Assembly (NCBI RefSeq): GCF_023896955.1 | Contig: NZ_JAMHIW010000005.1 | Coordinates: forward strand, 186,001-250,000 | Direction: 5' to 3' | Length of the DNA: 64,000 nucleotides | Source of the DNA: Micromonospora sp. RHAY321 | Lineage (GTDB): Bacteria; Actinomycetota; Actinomycetes; Mycobacteriales; Micromonosporaceae | Made by a program: the position numbers and the translations under genes | Part shown: positions 9,331-20,377 of the stretch, piece by piece | Position numbering within the stretch: the stretch's first letter is position 1 | Layout: each line of letters opens with the position of its first letter | The notes under the pieces: model-generated | The model's input: only the letters and a program-made list of their open reading frames with translations | Told to the model about the DNA's origin: nothing | Databases searched by the model: none

Positions 9331-10041
9331 CGTCTTCGGCGGCGTTCCGGCTTGACCCTCGACATGGTGTAGACCACAGCATCGACGCCGTGTCCGCCTC
9401 GATCCTCGCTCGTTGTCCACAGCTCGTTGTCCACCGACGGTGGATAACTACGGTCCGTCCCACGCCGGTTACCCACAGGCTGTGGAGAAACCCTGTGCAC
9501 GACGCTGTGGACGCTTGGGGACAACGTCGCCGTTGTCCACCGGCAAGCGTCGCCCTGTGCACGACCTGTTGAAGGTTCTGGGGATGACGGCAATGGTGAT
9601 CTTCTCGGTGATCCACAGGCATGGGGAGAAAGTCGGTGGATTACCGGTGGACAACCGGTGGACAACGGTGGACAACCAGCCGCCGCAGCCGGGCTGTGGA
9701 CGAACCAGGCGGTTGTACCCCCGGTTCTCCACAGGCAAATCACCGGTGGATAACCTGTCTGAGCTGCGCAGACCCGAGTTCTCCACAGTTTGCACAGGTG
9801 CGATGAAGACGATGAGTTATCTCTTCTAAGAGAACAAAAACCAATCATCACCGTTGGACTTTCTGTGGATCGGGCCGAGCACTGCCGGATCAACCCGTCA
9901 GCACTGACACGAACCACGGGGTCGGGCGCACAGCCGATGCCCCCGCGCCCTAAGGTGCGATGGGTACCCGCACGGTTGGGCGGGACGGTAGGCAGCGGTC
10001 GGCATGAGAGAGTTGTCGCTGACGTCGACGCGGAGGCATTG
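9331..10041. other. oriC: chromosomal origin of replication oriC
   Basis: The dnaA-dnaN spacer is packed with DnaA boxes in both orientations. One is perfect, TTGTCCACA at 9413. One-mismatch copies begin at about 9427, 9439, 9469, 9481, 9516, 9533, 9609, 9646, 9657, 9667, 9695, 9725, 9745 and 9779, with weaker ones at 9506 and 9864. Three GGTGGACAA boxes at 9646-9675 are spaced 11 and 10 bp, one helical turn. An AT-rich stretch at about 9803-9852 (ATGAGTTATCTCTTCTAAGA region and an A-run) is the likely unwinding element. No gene is supported inside the region. Confidence 0.95.
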
Positions 10042-11175
10042 ATGAAGTTCCGAGTGGAGCGCGACGCGCTCGCCGAAGCCGTGGCCTGGACCGCGAAGAG
10101 CCTGCCGAACCGGCCATCCGTACCGGTGCTCGCTGGTGTGATGCTTCGCGTCACCGACGGCAACCTGCGGGTCTCCGGTTTCGACTACGAGGTGTCCAGC
10201 CAGGTCACCGTCGAGGTGCAGGGTGACGCCGACGGCGCCGCGCTCGTCTCCGGTCGCCTGCTCGCCGAGATCACCAAGGCGCTGCCAGCCAAGCCCGTGG
10301 ACATCGCCGCGGTCGGCGCCCACCTCGAGTTGGTCTGCGGCAGCGCCCGGTTCACCCTGCCGACCATGCCGGTGGAGGACTACCCCGCGCTGCCCGAGAT
10401 GCCGCAGAGCGCCGGCACGGTCGACGCCGCCGCGTTCGCCACCGCCGTCGCCCAGGTGGCCGTCGCCGCGGGCCGTGACGAGACGCTGCCGATGATGACC
10501 GGCGTCCGCGTCGAGCTCTCCGGCAGCACCCTGTCGATGCTCGCCACCGACCGCTACCGGCTGGCGCTGCGCGAGATCCAGTGGCGGCCGGACGACCCCG
10601 AGGTGAGCATCAACGCCCTGGTGCCGGCCCGCACCCTGAACGACACCGCCAAGGCGCTCGGCCCGCTGGGTGGCGAGGTCACCCTCGCCCTCGCCCAGGG
10701 CGCCGCGGGCGAGGGCATGGTCGGCCTCGCGGGCGGCACCCGGCGCACCACCAGCCGGCTGCTCGACGGGGCCAACTACCCGCCCGTGCGCTCGCTCTTC
10801 CCCGCCACCCACAACGCCGAGGCACGGGTGCCGGTCAGCACGTTGATCGAGGTGGTCAAGCGGGTCGCGCTGGTCGCGGAGCGGACCACCCCGGTGCTGC
10901 TCAGCTTCAGCGCCGACGGGCTGGTCGTGGAGGCCGGCGGTTCCGAGGAGGCGCGGGCCAGCGAGGCGATGGAGGCCACCTTCACCGGTGAGGCCCTGAC
11001 CATCGGCTTCAACCCGCAGTACCTCATCGACGGCCTGGCCAACCTGGGCTCGCAGACGGCCATGCTCTCGTTCGTCGACGCCTTCAAGCCCGCGGTGATT
11101 TCGCCCGCCGGTGAGGATGGCGAGGTCATCCCCGGGTACCGGTACCTCATCATGCCGATCCGCGTGTCCCGCTGA
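10042..11175 (+). CDS. dnaN: DNA polymerase III beta sliding clamp
   Basis: 377-residue beta clamp that tethers DNA polymerase III and other polymerases to DNA. It begins MKFRVERDALAEAVAWTAKSLPNRP and shows three clamp repeats, with the C-terminus GYRYLIMPIRVSR matching the conserved PMR-type ending. The ATG at 10042 has GGAGG 6 nt upstream; the open frame before it lies in oriC and is not homologous to clamps. It begins the dnaN-gnd-recF-dciA run. Confidence 0.97.
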   Translation: MKFRVERDALAEAVAWTAKSLPNRPSVPVLAGVMLRVTDGNLRVSGFDYEVSSQVTVEVQGDADGAALVSGRLLAEITKALPAKPVDIAAVGAHLELVCGSARFTLPTMPVEDYPALPEMPQSAGTVDAAAFATAVAQVAVAAGRDETLPMMTGVRVELSGSTLSMLATDRYRLALREIQWRPDDPEVSINALVPARTLNDTAKALGPLGGEVTLALAQGAAGEGMVGLAGGTRRTTSRLLDGANYPPVRSLFPATHNAEARVPVSTLIEVVKRVALVAERTTPVLLSFSADGLVVEAGGSEEARASEAMEATFTGEALTIGFNPQYLIDGLANLGSQTAMLSFVDAFKPAVISPAGEDGEVIPGYRYLIMPIRVSR

Positions 11176-11215
11176 TCGCGCCCAGCAACACCCAGATCCA
11201 CGGAGGTAGGAACAC

Positions 11216-12088
11216 ATGCAGCTCGGCCTGGTAGGACTCGGCCGGATGGGCGGCAACATGCGCGAGCGGTTGCGGGCGGCCGGCCACGAGGTGGTCGGCT
11301 TCGACCACAACGCGCAGCTGAGCGACGCGGCGAGCCTCGCCGAGCTCGCGGAGAAGCTCGAGTCGCCGCGCGCGGTCTGGGTCATGGTTCCCGCCGGTGT
11401 CACCGACGCCACCATCGACGAACTCGCCGGGGTGCTCGGTGAGGGCGACATCATCATCGACGGCGGCAACTCCCGGTTCAGCGACGACGCCCCGCGGGCC
11501 GAGCGGCTCAACGAGCGCGGCATCGGTTACCTGGACGTCGGTGTCTCCGGCGGCGTCTGGGGCCGGCAGAACGGCTACGCGCTGATGGTCGGCGGGGCCG
11601 ACGAGCACGTCGAGCGGCTGATGCCGATCTTCAACGCTCTCAAGCCGGAGGGCGAGTTCGGCTTCGTGCACGCCGGGCCGGTCGGCGCCGGGCACTACTC
11701 CAAGATGGTGCACAACGGCATCGAGTACGGCCTGATGCACGCCTACGCCGAGGGTTACGAGCTGATGGCGGCCTCCGAGCTGGTCACCAACGTGCCCGGG
11801 GTCTTCAAGTCCTGGCGCGAGGGCACCGTGGTGCGCTCCTGGCTGCTGGACCTGCTGGACCGGGCGCTCGATGAGGACCCGGAGCTGACCGAGCTGAGCG
11901 GCTACACCGAGGACACCGGCGAGGGCCGGTGGACGGTCGACGAGGCGGTCCGGCTGGCTGTGCCGCTGAACGTCATCACCGCCTCGCTGTTCGCCCGCTT
12001 CGCCTCCCGGCAGGACGACTCGCCGGCCATGAAGGCCGTCGCCGCGCTGCGCCAGCAGTTCGGCGGCCACGCCGTCCACAAGCGCTGA
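11216..12088 (+). CDS. gnd: 6-phosphogluconate dehydrogenase (decarboxylating), short form
   Basis: 290-residue NAD(P)-dependent enzyme converting 6-phosphogluconate to ribulose 5-phosphate plus CO2. It has the Rossmann motif GLGRMGGNM at residues 8-16, IIDGGNS in the substrate loop, the [17 protein letters not shown] segment and the catalytic [12 protein letters not shown] motif. The length fits the short GntZ/YqeC-type enzyme rather than the 470-residue form. Good ribosome-binding site (GGAGG) upstream. Its position between dnaN and recF is a hallmark of Streptomyces and Micromonospora relatives. Confidence 0.94.
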   Translation: MQLGLVGLGRMGGNMRERLRAAGHEVVGFDHNAQLSDAASLAELAEKLESPRAVWVMVPAGVTDATIDELAGVLGEGDIIIDGGNSRFSDDAPRAERLNERGIGYLDVGVSGGVWGRQNGYALMVGGADEHVERLMPIFNALKPEGEFGFVHAGPVGAGHYSKMVHNGIEYGLMHAYAEGYELMAASELVTNVPGVFKSWREGTVVRSWLLDLLDRALDEDPELTELSGYTEDTGEGRWTVDEAVRLAVPLNVITASLFARFASRQDDSPAMKAVAALRQQFGGHAVHKR

Positions 12089-12091
12089 GCG

Positions 12092-12100
12092 GTATCCACA
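12092..12100 (+). promoter_or_regulatory. near-consensus DnaA box in the gnd-recF gap
   Basis: GTATCCACA, one mismatch from TTATCCACA, fills much of the 16-bp gap between the gnd stop and the recF start. Confidence 0.4.
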
Positions 12101-12104
12101 ACCT

Positions 12105-13238
12105 GTGTACGTCCACCGGCTGGAACTGGTCGACTTCCGCTCGTACGAGCGGGTGGGCGTCGACCTCCAGCCGGGGGCGAACGTCCTGATCGGCGCCAAC
12201 GGCGTCGGCAAGACCAACCTCGTCGAGGCGTTGGGCTACGTGGCGACCCTGGACTCGCACCGGGTCGCCACGGACGCGCCACTGGTCCGGATGGGCGCCA
12301 CCTCGGCGGTGATCCGTTGCGCGGTGGTGCACGACGGGCGGGAGCTCCTGGTGGAGCTGGAGATCGTGCCCGGCAAGGCCAACCGCGCCCGGCTGGGCCG
12401 TTCGCCCGCGCGGCGGGCACGTGACGTGCTCGGCGCCCTGCGTCTGGTGCTCTTCGCTCCCGAGGATCTGGAGCTGGTCCGGGGCGACCCGGCCGAGCGT
12501 CGCCGCTACCTGGACGACCTGCTGGTCAATCGGCAGCCCCGGTACGCCGGTGTGCGGGCCGACTACGAGCGGGTCGTCAAGCAGCGCAACGCCCTGCTGC
12601 GTACCGCGTACCTGGCCCGCAAGACCGGCGGGTCCCGGGGCGGTGACCTCGGCACCCTCGCCGTCTGGGACACCCACCTGGCCCAGCACGGCGCGGAGCT
12701 GCTCGCCGGCCGGCTGGAGCTGGTGGCCGCGCTGACGCCGCACGTCGCCAAGGCGTACGACGCGGTGGCCGCCGGTCGGGGGGCGGCGGGCATCGCCTAC
12801 CGGCCGTCGATCGAGCTGGCCGAGCTGACCACCGACCGGGCCGCGCTGGCGGAGGCGTTGACCGCGGCCCTCGCCGCGTCCCGCTCCGCCGAGATCGAAC
12901 GGGGCACCACCCTGGTGGGCCCGCACCGCGACGAGTTGGCGCTGACCCTGGGCCCGCTGCCCGCCAAGGGGTACGCCAGCCACGGCGAGTCCTGGTCGTT
13001 CGCGCTGGCGCTGCGGCTGGCCGGGTACGACCTGCTGCGTGCCGACGGTATCGAGCCGGTGCTGGTGCTCGACGACGTCTTCGCCGAGCTGGACACCGGG
13101 CGCCGGGAACGGCTGGCGGAGCTGGTCGGCGGGGCGAGCCAGCTGCTGGTCACCTGTGCGGTGGACGACGATGTGCCGGCTGCCCTGCGCGGCACCCGCT
13201 ACCAGGTCGGCGAGGGGACGGTACGCCGTGTCGGATGA
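12105..13238 (+). CDS. recF: DNA replication and repair protein RecF
   Basis: 377-residue SMC-like ATPase that loads RecA at gaps with RecO and RecR. The N-terminus [14 protein letters not shown] is followed by Walker [15 protein letters not shown] (about residues 29-42). [12 protein letters not shown] and the ABC-type signature region come later, with Walker [13 protein letters not shown] near residue 320. GTG start at 12105, 16 nt after gnd. It ends inside the start of dciA (11-nt overlap), so the two are coupled. Confidence 0.96.
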   Translation: MYVHRLELVDFRSYERVGVDLQPGANVLIGANGVGKTNLVEALGYVATLDSHRVATDAPLVRMGATSAVIRCAVVHDGRELLVELEIVPGKANRARLGRSPARRARDVLGALRLVLFAPEDLELVRGDPAERRRYLDDLLVNRQPRYAGVRADYERVVKQRNALLRTAYLARKTGGSRGGDLGTLAVWDTHLAQHGAELLAGRLELVAALTPHVAKAYDAVAAGRGAAGIAYRPSIELAELTTDRAALAEALTAALAASRSAEIERGTTLVGPHRDELALTLGPLPAKGYASHGESWSFALALRLAGYDLLRADGIEPVLVLDDVFAELDTGRRERLAELVGGASQLLVTCAVDDDVPAALRGTRYQVGEGTVRRVG

Positions 13239-13869
13239 GTCGGGCACCAGCAGGGGTGACGCCGGCCGGCGGGCCGGTCCGGGCGACGGGGCGCCCGCGC
13301 GTACCGCCGGATCGGAGGCGACCGGCGGCGCCGACGGCGGTGGGCAGGCGGCGGCCGCCAGCGGGCCGGAGCTGGCCCGGGCGGTGCTCGACGCGGCGCT
13401 GTCCCGGCGGCAGGCGGCGGCCCGCGCCCGGCGTACCCCTGGGGGCGGGAGCGGCGACGGTGCCGGCGGCTCGGGACGGCGGCTGCGCGGCTACTCCGGC
13501 CCGGGCCCCGACCCACGTGACCCGCAGCCGCTCAGCGCGGTGCTGAACCGGCTCGTGAAGGCGCGGGGCTGGCAGCAACCGGCGGCCGAGGCCACCGTGT
13601 TCGGCGCCTGGGAGCGGGTGGTCGGCGCGGAGGTCGCCCAGCACAGCCGGCCGGTCAAGCTGGAGAACGGCGAGCTGACCGTGGAGGCCCGTTCGACCGC
13701 GTGGGCGACCCAGTTGCGGCTGCTGGCCGGCTCGCTGCTCAGGCAGATCGCCCAGGAGGTCGGCCACAACGTGGTGCGCAAGCTGCACATCCACGGCCCG
13801 GCCGCGCCCTCCTGGCAGAAGGGGCCGCGTCGGGTGCGCGGCCGGGGGCCGCGGGACACCTACGGCTGA
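13228..13869 (+). CDS. dciA: DUF721/DciA-family replicative helicase-associated protein
   Basis: 213-residue protein with a C-terminal DUF721 (DciA) domain ([37 protein letters not shown]... onward) and a disordered Ala/Gly/Arg-rich N-terminal half. DciA is the ancestral loader or partner of the DnaB helicase in bacteria lacking DnaC/DnaI, and in actinobacteria it follows recF. The GTG start at 13228 lies inside the recF end, preceded by a GAGGGGA ribosome-binding site. Identification rests on the domain and gene order. Confidence 0.88.
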   Translation: MSDESGTSRGDAGRRAGPGDGAPARTAGSEATGGADGGGQAAAASGPELARAVLDAALSRRQAAARARRTPGGGSGDGAGGSGRRLRGYSGPGPDPRDPQPLSAVLNRLVKARGWQQPAAEATVFGAWERVVGAEVAQHSRPVKLENGELTVEARSTAWATQLRLLAGSLLRQIAQEVGHNVVRKLHIHGPAAPSWQKGPRRVRGRGPRDTYG

Positions 13870-13876
13870 GCCGGCG

Positions 13877-14101
13877 TCAGCTCCGCCGGTCGGCCTCGCG
13901 GGCGGCGCGCTTGCGTGCGCGCTGTTCCCGGGTGTAGCGCTTGCGCTCTTCGAGGTCGCGTTTCCACAGCTCGCGGGCCTGCGCCGAGCCGCCCTGCACC
14001 GCTCCCTGGACCTCGGCCGGGCCGGCGAGGTGCCGGTAGGCCCAGCGCATGAAACGGCCCCCCTCGCCCGGTGACCTGGTGGCCGCGCCGTCCTCGCTCA
14101 T
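13877..14101 (-). CDS. small basic hypothetical protein
   Basis: 74-residue protein, convergent with dciA (7-bp gap). The start ATG at 14101 has GGAGAGGG about 9 nt upstream. The C-terminal half is a highly charged predicted helix (LWKRDLEERKRYTREQRARKRAAREADRR), and the middle contains a conserved-looking GGRFMRWAYRHLAGP segment. No recognised domain. Its divergent partner is the OhrR-like regulator, and the shared intergenic region holds two candidate operators, so it may be co-regulated. Function unknown. Confidence 0.7.
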   Translation of the reverse strand: MSEDGAATRSPGEGGRFMRWAYRHLAGPAEVQGAVQGGSAQARELWKRDLEERKRYTREQRARKRAAREADRRS

Positions 14102-14146
14102 CTGCCGCCCTCTCCTGCGTCGCCACTCCGCCCGTCGCCCGGACAG

Positions 14147-14178
14147 ATGCTTGGGGCACCAATGCTTGGTACACCAAT
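14147..14178. promoter_or_regulatory. two tandem 17-bp operator-like repeats
   Basis: Two near-identical 17-bp units, ATGCTTGGGGCACCAAT (14147-14163) and ATGCTTGGTACACCAAT (14162-14178), are offset by 15 bp. Each contains a TTGG-N4-CCAA dyad; the second has perfect TTGGT/ACCAA arms. They lie 40-70 bp before the OhrR-like gene and a similar distance from the divergent small gene, where an autorepressor would bind. Confidence 0.6.
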
Positions 14179-14217
14179 CATCGGTACCATAGCCATCGTG
14201 CTTGGGGAGGGCAACCG

Positions 14218-14712
14218 ATGAGCGAACGACCGGACGGCGTCGACCCGCTGGCCCTGGAACAGCAGGTCTGCTTCGCGCTCTCGGTGGCCGCACGGAGCGT
14301 CGTGGCCGTCTACCGGCCGCTGCTGGAGCCGATGGGCCTGACCCATCCGCAGTACCTGGTCATGCTGGCGCTCTGGCAGCACGCGCCGCTGTCCGGCCGC
14401 GACCTCAGCCGTCTCCTGCAGCTCGACCCGGGCACCCTGTCACCCCTGCTCAAGCGGCTCGAAGCCGCCGGCTACGTGCGCCGTGAGCGTGACGCCGCCG
14501 ACGAGCGCAGCCTCGCGGTCACCCTCACGGCGAGCGGGGCTGCGCTGCGCAGCCGGGCGGAGCTGATCCCGGCCGCGATCGTGCAGCGGCTCGGGCTGCC
14601 CGTGGAGGACCTGCAACACCTGCACGCGGTGCTCACCCAGGTGATCGCCGCGGCGAACCGGCCCGGCGCCGAGCAGTCCGCCCCGGACCCGGGCGGTCAG
14701 GCGTCGGCGTAG
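14218..14712 (+). CDS. MarR-family regulator, OhrR-like (peroxide sensing)
   Basis: 164-residue winged-helix repressor. The sequence around LALEQQVCFALSVAARSVVAVYR and GLTHPQYLVMLALWQ matches the OhrR branch of MarR, and Cys18 sits where OhrR has its peroxidatic cysteine. The wing region follows (LLQLDPGTLSPLLKRLEAAGYVRRERD). OhrR proteins repress an organic hydroperoxide reductase (ohr) until Cys oxidation. No ohr gene is adjacent, so the target must be itself, the divergent small gene or a distant locus. ATG at 14218 with GGGGAGG about 7 nt upstream. The 3' end overlaps the next, oppositely oriented gene by 16 bp. Confidence 0.87.
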   Translation: MSERPDGVDPLALEQQVCFALSVAARSVVAVYRPLLEPMGLTHPQYLVMLALWQHAPLSGRDLSRLLQLDPGTLSPLLKRLEAAGYVRRERDAADERSLAVTLTASGAALRSRAELIPAAIVQRLGLPVEDLQHLHAVLTQVIAAANRPGAEQSAPDPGGQASA

Positions 14713-15251
14713 ACGGCGAAGCCGCGCTCGGCGCAGCGCCGGTAGAACGCGGCGAGCACGCCCAGCTCCGCGCAGGTGAAGTTCCACTGCGGCGGGTTGC
14801 CGCTCTCGTCGCGCAGGGCGTCGAGTCGGTTCTCCAGCCACCGCAGCTGCTGCTCGGCCAGCCGCCCGTCGCCGAGCAGCGAGCGCAGCACCGTGCTGAC
14901 CGATTCGAAGGTGACCGCCTCGCCGTGCGGGCGGTGGCCGGCCACGAACCGCTCTATGCCGCCGGCGATCCAGGCGCAGCCGTCCGGATCGATCACCGGA
15001 TCCTCGTCCTCGGCCGCGGCGTCTGTGGCATACAACACACCTTCGAGGCCGAGCAGGAGATCCACCAGCTCGGTGTAGGCGGTCGCCCGGACGGTGCCGG
15101 TCTTCGCGATCAACTCGGCCAGGGCGGCTGTCGGCGCGGAGATTCGCGGCAGGTCGACGATCTCGCCGAAGTCGACGAACTCGGCCGGCGCGACCGGATC
15201 GTAGAAGCGGCCGGTCCGCGGCCAGTGCACCGCGACGTTGTCCAGCCCCAT
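14697..15251 (-). CDS. hypothetical protein
   Basis: 184-residue soluble protein, rather acidic, with no signal peptide, membrane segment or recognised motif. It begins MGLDNVAVHWPRTGRFYDP and reads like a globular protein (conserved-looking AWIAGGIERFVAGHRPHGEAVTFES and LRWLENRLDALRDES). Sequence rhythm and codon use look coding. Its 3' end overlaps the OhrR-like gene by 16 bp on the opposite strand. I do not recognise a family. Confidence 0.75.
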   Translation of the reverse strand: MGLDNVAVHWPRTGRFYDPVAPAEFVDFGEIVDLPRISAPTAALAELIAKTGTVRATAYTELVDLLLGLEGVLYATDAAAEDEDPVIDPDGCAWIAGGIERFVAGHRPHGEAVTFESVSTVLRSLLGDGRLAEQQLRWLENRLDALRDESGNPPQWNFTCAELGVLAAFYRRCAERGFAVYADA

Positions 15252-15773
15252 CTGTCACCTCTTAAAGAGCACGTGTCGGGTCGATCGGGTCGATAGTCCC
15301 GGTTCCGGCCCGTAAAGATCAAGGCCGCTTCCGGGGCGCCGCAAACGTACGGCACCGGCGATCCGACCGCGACCCCCGACCCGCCCGACCGCGGGTCAAC
15401 CCGTCCGGCGGCGGCGCGTCCGATCGGAGCGTGGCGTGTGGGGGGAGTCGTGGGCAATGGGGTTCTGCCGGCTACGGCTTTCTCAGCCGCCTCGTTGAGG
15501 GTGCCGAGTGGTGGTTCTGTCCTCCGCGCACAGTAGGATTGACAGTGAGACGAAGACCCGGTGCGGAGCGAGGGACGGGGCCGGTGGCCCCAGCATCATT
15601 CTCCACGTCGGGTCGAGCCGATCGCGATCCGCGGGCAACCGCGGCGACCGGCGCGTTCGACCCGCTGTCCGGAGGTCTCCGGCACCGGTCCGCGCGCCGA
15701 CGTCGCGTCCTGTCCGCCGAACCCGCGCCCGACGCGCCCTCCTGGCGCGGACGACGCGAGAAAGTGGCCGAGG
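15252..15773. promoter_or_regulatory. 522-bp gyrB upstream region
   Basis: No gene supported. Reading frames that continue into gyrB upstream of 15774 show no GyrB similarity. TAGGAT at 15534-15539 fits the actinobacterial TANNNT -10 pattern, and TTGACA at 15539-15544 resembles a -35, but neither has a convincing partner at the right distance. This would give gyrB a leader of over 200 nt. Confidence 0.4.
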
Positions 15774-17720
<1,947 letters not shown>

Positions 17721-17774
17721 TGGACCGCGGTGGGTCGGTGGGCTCGTGCCCGACCGGCCCACCGATCCACAGAG

Positions 17775-17814
17775 TTATCCACAGCTTGGCCGGTATCCAC
17801 AGCCGTTATCCACA
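17775..17814 (+). promoter_or_regulatory. DnaA-box cluster in the gyrB-gyrA spacer
   Basis: Two perfect TTATCCACA boxes (17775-17783 and 17806-17814) and one GTATCCACA box (17793-17801), all in the same orientation. A weaker CGATCCACA lies just upstream at 17763. They sit 37-76 bp before the gyrA start in a 130-bp spacer. Confidence 0.85.
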
Positions 17815-17850
17815 GCACGAAAACGACTCTGAGTCTGATAAGGGTATACA

Positions 17851-20373
17851 GTGACCGATTCTCCCGAGTCCACACCGAACGAGCCCGAGGTCCCCGCCGA
17901 CGCCATCGCCGCCGTGGTCGCGCACGACCGGATCGAACCGGTCGGGCTTGAGGTGGAGATGCAGCGCTCCTACCTCGACTACGCGATGAGCGTCATCGTC
18001 GGTCGAGCGCTGCCGGACGTCCGGGACGGGCTCAAGCCGGTCCACCGCAAGATCCTCTACGCGATGTTCGACTCCGGCTACCGGCCGGACCGGGGCTACG
18101 TGAAGTGTTCCCGGGTGGTCGGCGACGTGATGGGCCAGTTCCACCCGCACGGCGACTCGGCGATCTACGACGCGTTGGTCCGCATGGCGCAGCCCTGGTC
18201 GCTGCGCTACCCGCTGGTGGACGGCAACGGCAACTTCGGCTCGCCGGGTAACGACCCGGCCGCCGCCATGCGGTACACCGAGTGCAAGCTCGACCCGCTG
18301 GCCATGGAGATGCTGCGGGACATCGACGAGGACACCGTCGACCTGCAGGACAACTACGACGGCCGGGCCAAGGAGCCCACCATCCTGCCGTCGCGGATCC
18401 CGAACCTGCTGGTGAACGGCTCCGAGGGCATCGCGGTCGGCATGGCCACCAAGATCCCGCCGCACAACCTGCGCGAGATCGGCGCGGCGGTGCAGTGGTG
18501 CCTGGAGCACCCGGAGGAGGACGAGGAGACCACCCTCGAAGCCCTGCTCGGCATCGTCAAGGGTCCGGACTTCCCGACCCACGGCCTGATCGTCGGCACC
18601 ACCGCCATCCAGGACGCCTACCGCACCGGGCGCGGCTCGATCCGGATGCGCGCCGTCGTGGAGGTCGAGGAGGACAAGCGCGGCCGGCCCTGCCTGGTGG
18701 TGAGCGAGCTTCCCTACCAGGTCAACCCCGACAACCTGGCCGAGCGGATCGCCGAGCTGATCAAGGAGGGCAAGCTCGCCGGGATCGCCGACATCCGCGA
18801 CGAGTCCTCCGGGCGTACCGGCATGCGGATCGTGCTGGTGCTCAAGCGCGACGCGGTCGCCAAGGTCGTGCTGAACAACCTCTACAAGCACACCCAGCTC
18901 CAGGAGACGTTCGGCGCCAACATGCTGGCCCTGGTCGACGGGGTGCCGCGCACGCTCAACCTGGCCCAGTTCATCCGCTACTACGTCGAGCACCAGATCG
19001 ACGTGATCCGCCGGCGGACGGCGTTCCGGCTGCGCAAGGCCGAGGAGCGGGCGCACATCCTGCGCGGTCTGGGCAAGGCGCTGGACGCACTGGACGAGGT
19101 GATCGCCCTGATCCGGCGCTCGCCGACCGTGGACGACGCCCGGCAGGGCCTGATCCGGCTGCTGGAGATCGACGAGATCCAGGCGACCGCGATCCTGGAC
19201 ATGCAGCTGCGTCGCCTCGCCGCCCTGGAGCGGCAGCGGATCGTGGACGACCTGGCCAAGCTGGAAATCGAGATCGCCGACCTCAAGGACATCCTCGCCA
19301 AGCCGGAGCGGCAGCGGCGGATCGTCTCCGAGGAGCTGGGCGAGATCGTCGCCAAGTGGGGCGACGACCGCCGCACGCAGATCATCCCGTTCGACGGCGA
19401 GGTCTCGATGGAGGACCTCATCGCGCGGGAGGACGTGGTCGTCACGATCACCCGGACCGGGTACGCCAAGCGGACCAAGGTCGACCTCTACCGCTCGCAG
19501 CGGCGCGGCGGCAAGGGCGTCAGCGGCGCCACGCTCCGGCAGGACGACATTGTCAGCCACTTCTTCGTATGCTCAACGCACGACTGGATCCTGTTCTTCA
19601 CGAACAAGGGCCGGGTCTACCGGGCCAAGGCGTACGAGCTGCCGGAGGCCAGTAGGGTAGCCAAGGGCCAGCACGTGGCAAACCTGCTCGCCTTCCTACC
19701 CGACGAGCAGATCGCGCAGATCATCGAAATCCCGAACTACCAGGTGGCCCCCTATCTGGTACTGGCCACGAAGAACGGCCTGGTGAAGAAGACGCGTCTC
19801 GAGGAGTTCGACTCCAACCGTTCCGGCGGAATCATCGCGATCAACCTGCGCGATGAGGACGAGCTGGTCGGTGCGGCGTTGGCTGCCCCGGACGACGACC
19901 TGCTGCTGGTCTCCAAGAAGGCGCAGGCCATCCGGTTCAACGCCTCCGACGAGGCGCTGCGACCGATGGGTCGGGCCACCTCGGGCGTGATCGGCATGCG
20001 CTTCACGGACGACGACGTCCTGCTCGCCATGGAGGTCGTTCGGGAGGGTCTGGACGTTCTGGTGGCCACGAACGGGGGATACGCGAAACGTACCCCGATC
20101 GAGGAATACCCGGTGCAGGGCCGGGGAGGTAAAGGCGTGCTGACTGCCAAGATCACCGAGCGGCGCGGTGGTCTCGTCGGCGCGGTCGTGATCGATCCGG
20201 ACGACGAACTGTTCGCGATCACGAGCAACGGTGGTGTCATCCGGACTCCGGTGAAGCCTGTACGCCGTACGCGTGACCGGAACACAATGGGGGTCAAGCT
20301 GATGGACCTCCCGGACGGCGTGACTATCGTGGCGATTGCTCGCAATGCCGACGAGCCTGACGAACAGGACTAG
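17851..20373 (+). CDS. gyrA: DNA gyrase subunit A
   Basis: 840-residue DNA-cleaving subunit. Tyr142 in RYTECKL is the catalytic tyrosine. The quinolone-determining segment [19 protein letters not shown] carries Ser103 and Asp107 at the positions of E. coli Ser83 and Asp87, so no target-site resistance substitution is seen there. The GyrA box QRRGGKG starts near residue 549 in the C-terminal wrapping domain. GTG start at 17851. Four bases separate its stop from the DUF3566 gene, suggesting co-transcription. A DnaA-box cluster lies directly upstream. Confidence 0.97.
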   Translation: MTDSPESTPNEPEVPADAIAAVVAHDRIEPVGLEVEMQRSYLDYAMSVIVGRALPDVRDGLKPVHRKILYAMFDSGYRPDRGYVKCSRVVGDVMGQFHPHGDSAIYDALVRMAQPWSLRYPLVDGNGNFGSPGNDPAAAMRYTECKLDPLAMEMLRDIDEDTVDLQDNYDGRAKEPTILPSRIPNLLVNGSEGIAVGMATKIPPHNLREIGAAVQWCLEHPEEDEETTLEALLGIVKGPDFPTHGLIVGTTAIQDAYRTGRGSIRMRAVVEVEEDKRGRPCLVVSELPYQVNPDNLAERIAELIKEGKLAGIADIRDESSGRTGMRIVLVLKRDAVAKVVLNNLYKHTQLQETFGANMLALVDGVPRTLNLAQFIRYYVEHQIDVIRRRTAFRLRKAEERAHILRGLGKALDALDEVIALIRRSPTVDDARQGLIRLLEIDEIQATAILDMQLRRLAALERQRIVDDLAKLEIEIADLKDILAKPERQRRIVSEELGEIVAKWGDDRRTQIIPFDGEVSMEDLIAREDVVVTITRTGYAKRTKVDLYRSQRRGGKGVSGATLRQDDIVSHFFVCSTHDWILFFTNKGRVYRAKAYELPEASRVAKGQHVANLLAFLPDEQIAQIIEIPNYQVAPYLVLATKNGLVKKTRLEEFDSNRSGGIIAINLRDEDELVGAALAAPDDDLLLVSKKAQAIRFNASDEALRPMGRATSGVIGMRFTDDDVLLAMEVVREGLDVLVATNGGYAKRTPIEEYPVQGRGGKGVLTAKITERRGGLVGAVVIDPDDELFAITSNGGVIRTPVKPVRRTRDRNTMGVKLMDLPDGVTIVAIARNADEPDEQD

Positions 20374-20377
20374 TTGA

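Noticed and set aside
9790..10041. Upstream extension of the dnaN frame
   Set aside because: It runs through oriC and does not resemble sliding clamp sequence; the ATG at 10042 has a good ribosome-binding site.
15539..15544. TTGACA before gyrB as a -35 element
   Set aside because: No plausible -10 element at 16-19 bp; mentioned only as weak support.
17806..19560. Long minus-strand frame opposite gyrA
   Set aside because: Antisense shadow; composition pattern typical of the complementary strand of a conserved gene.
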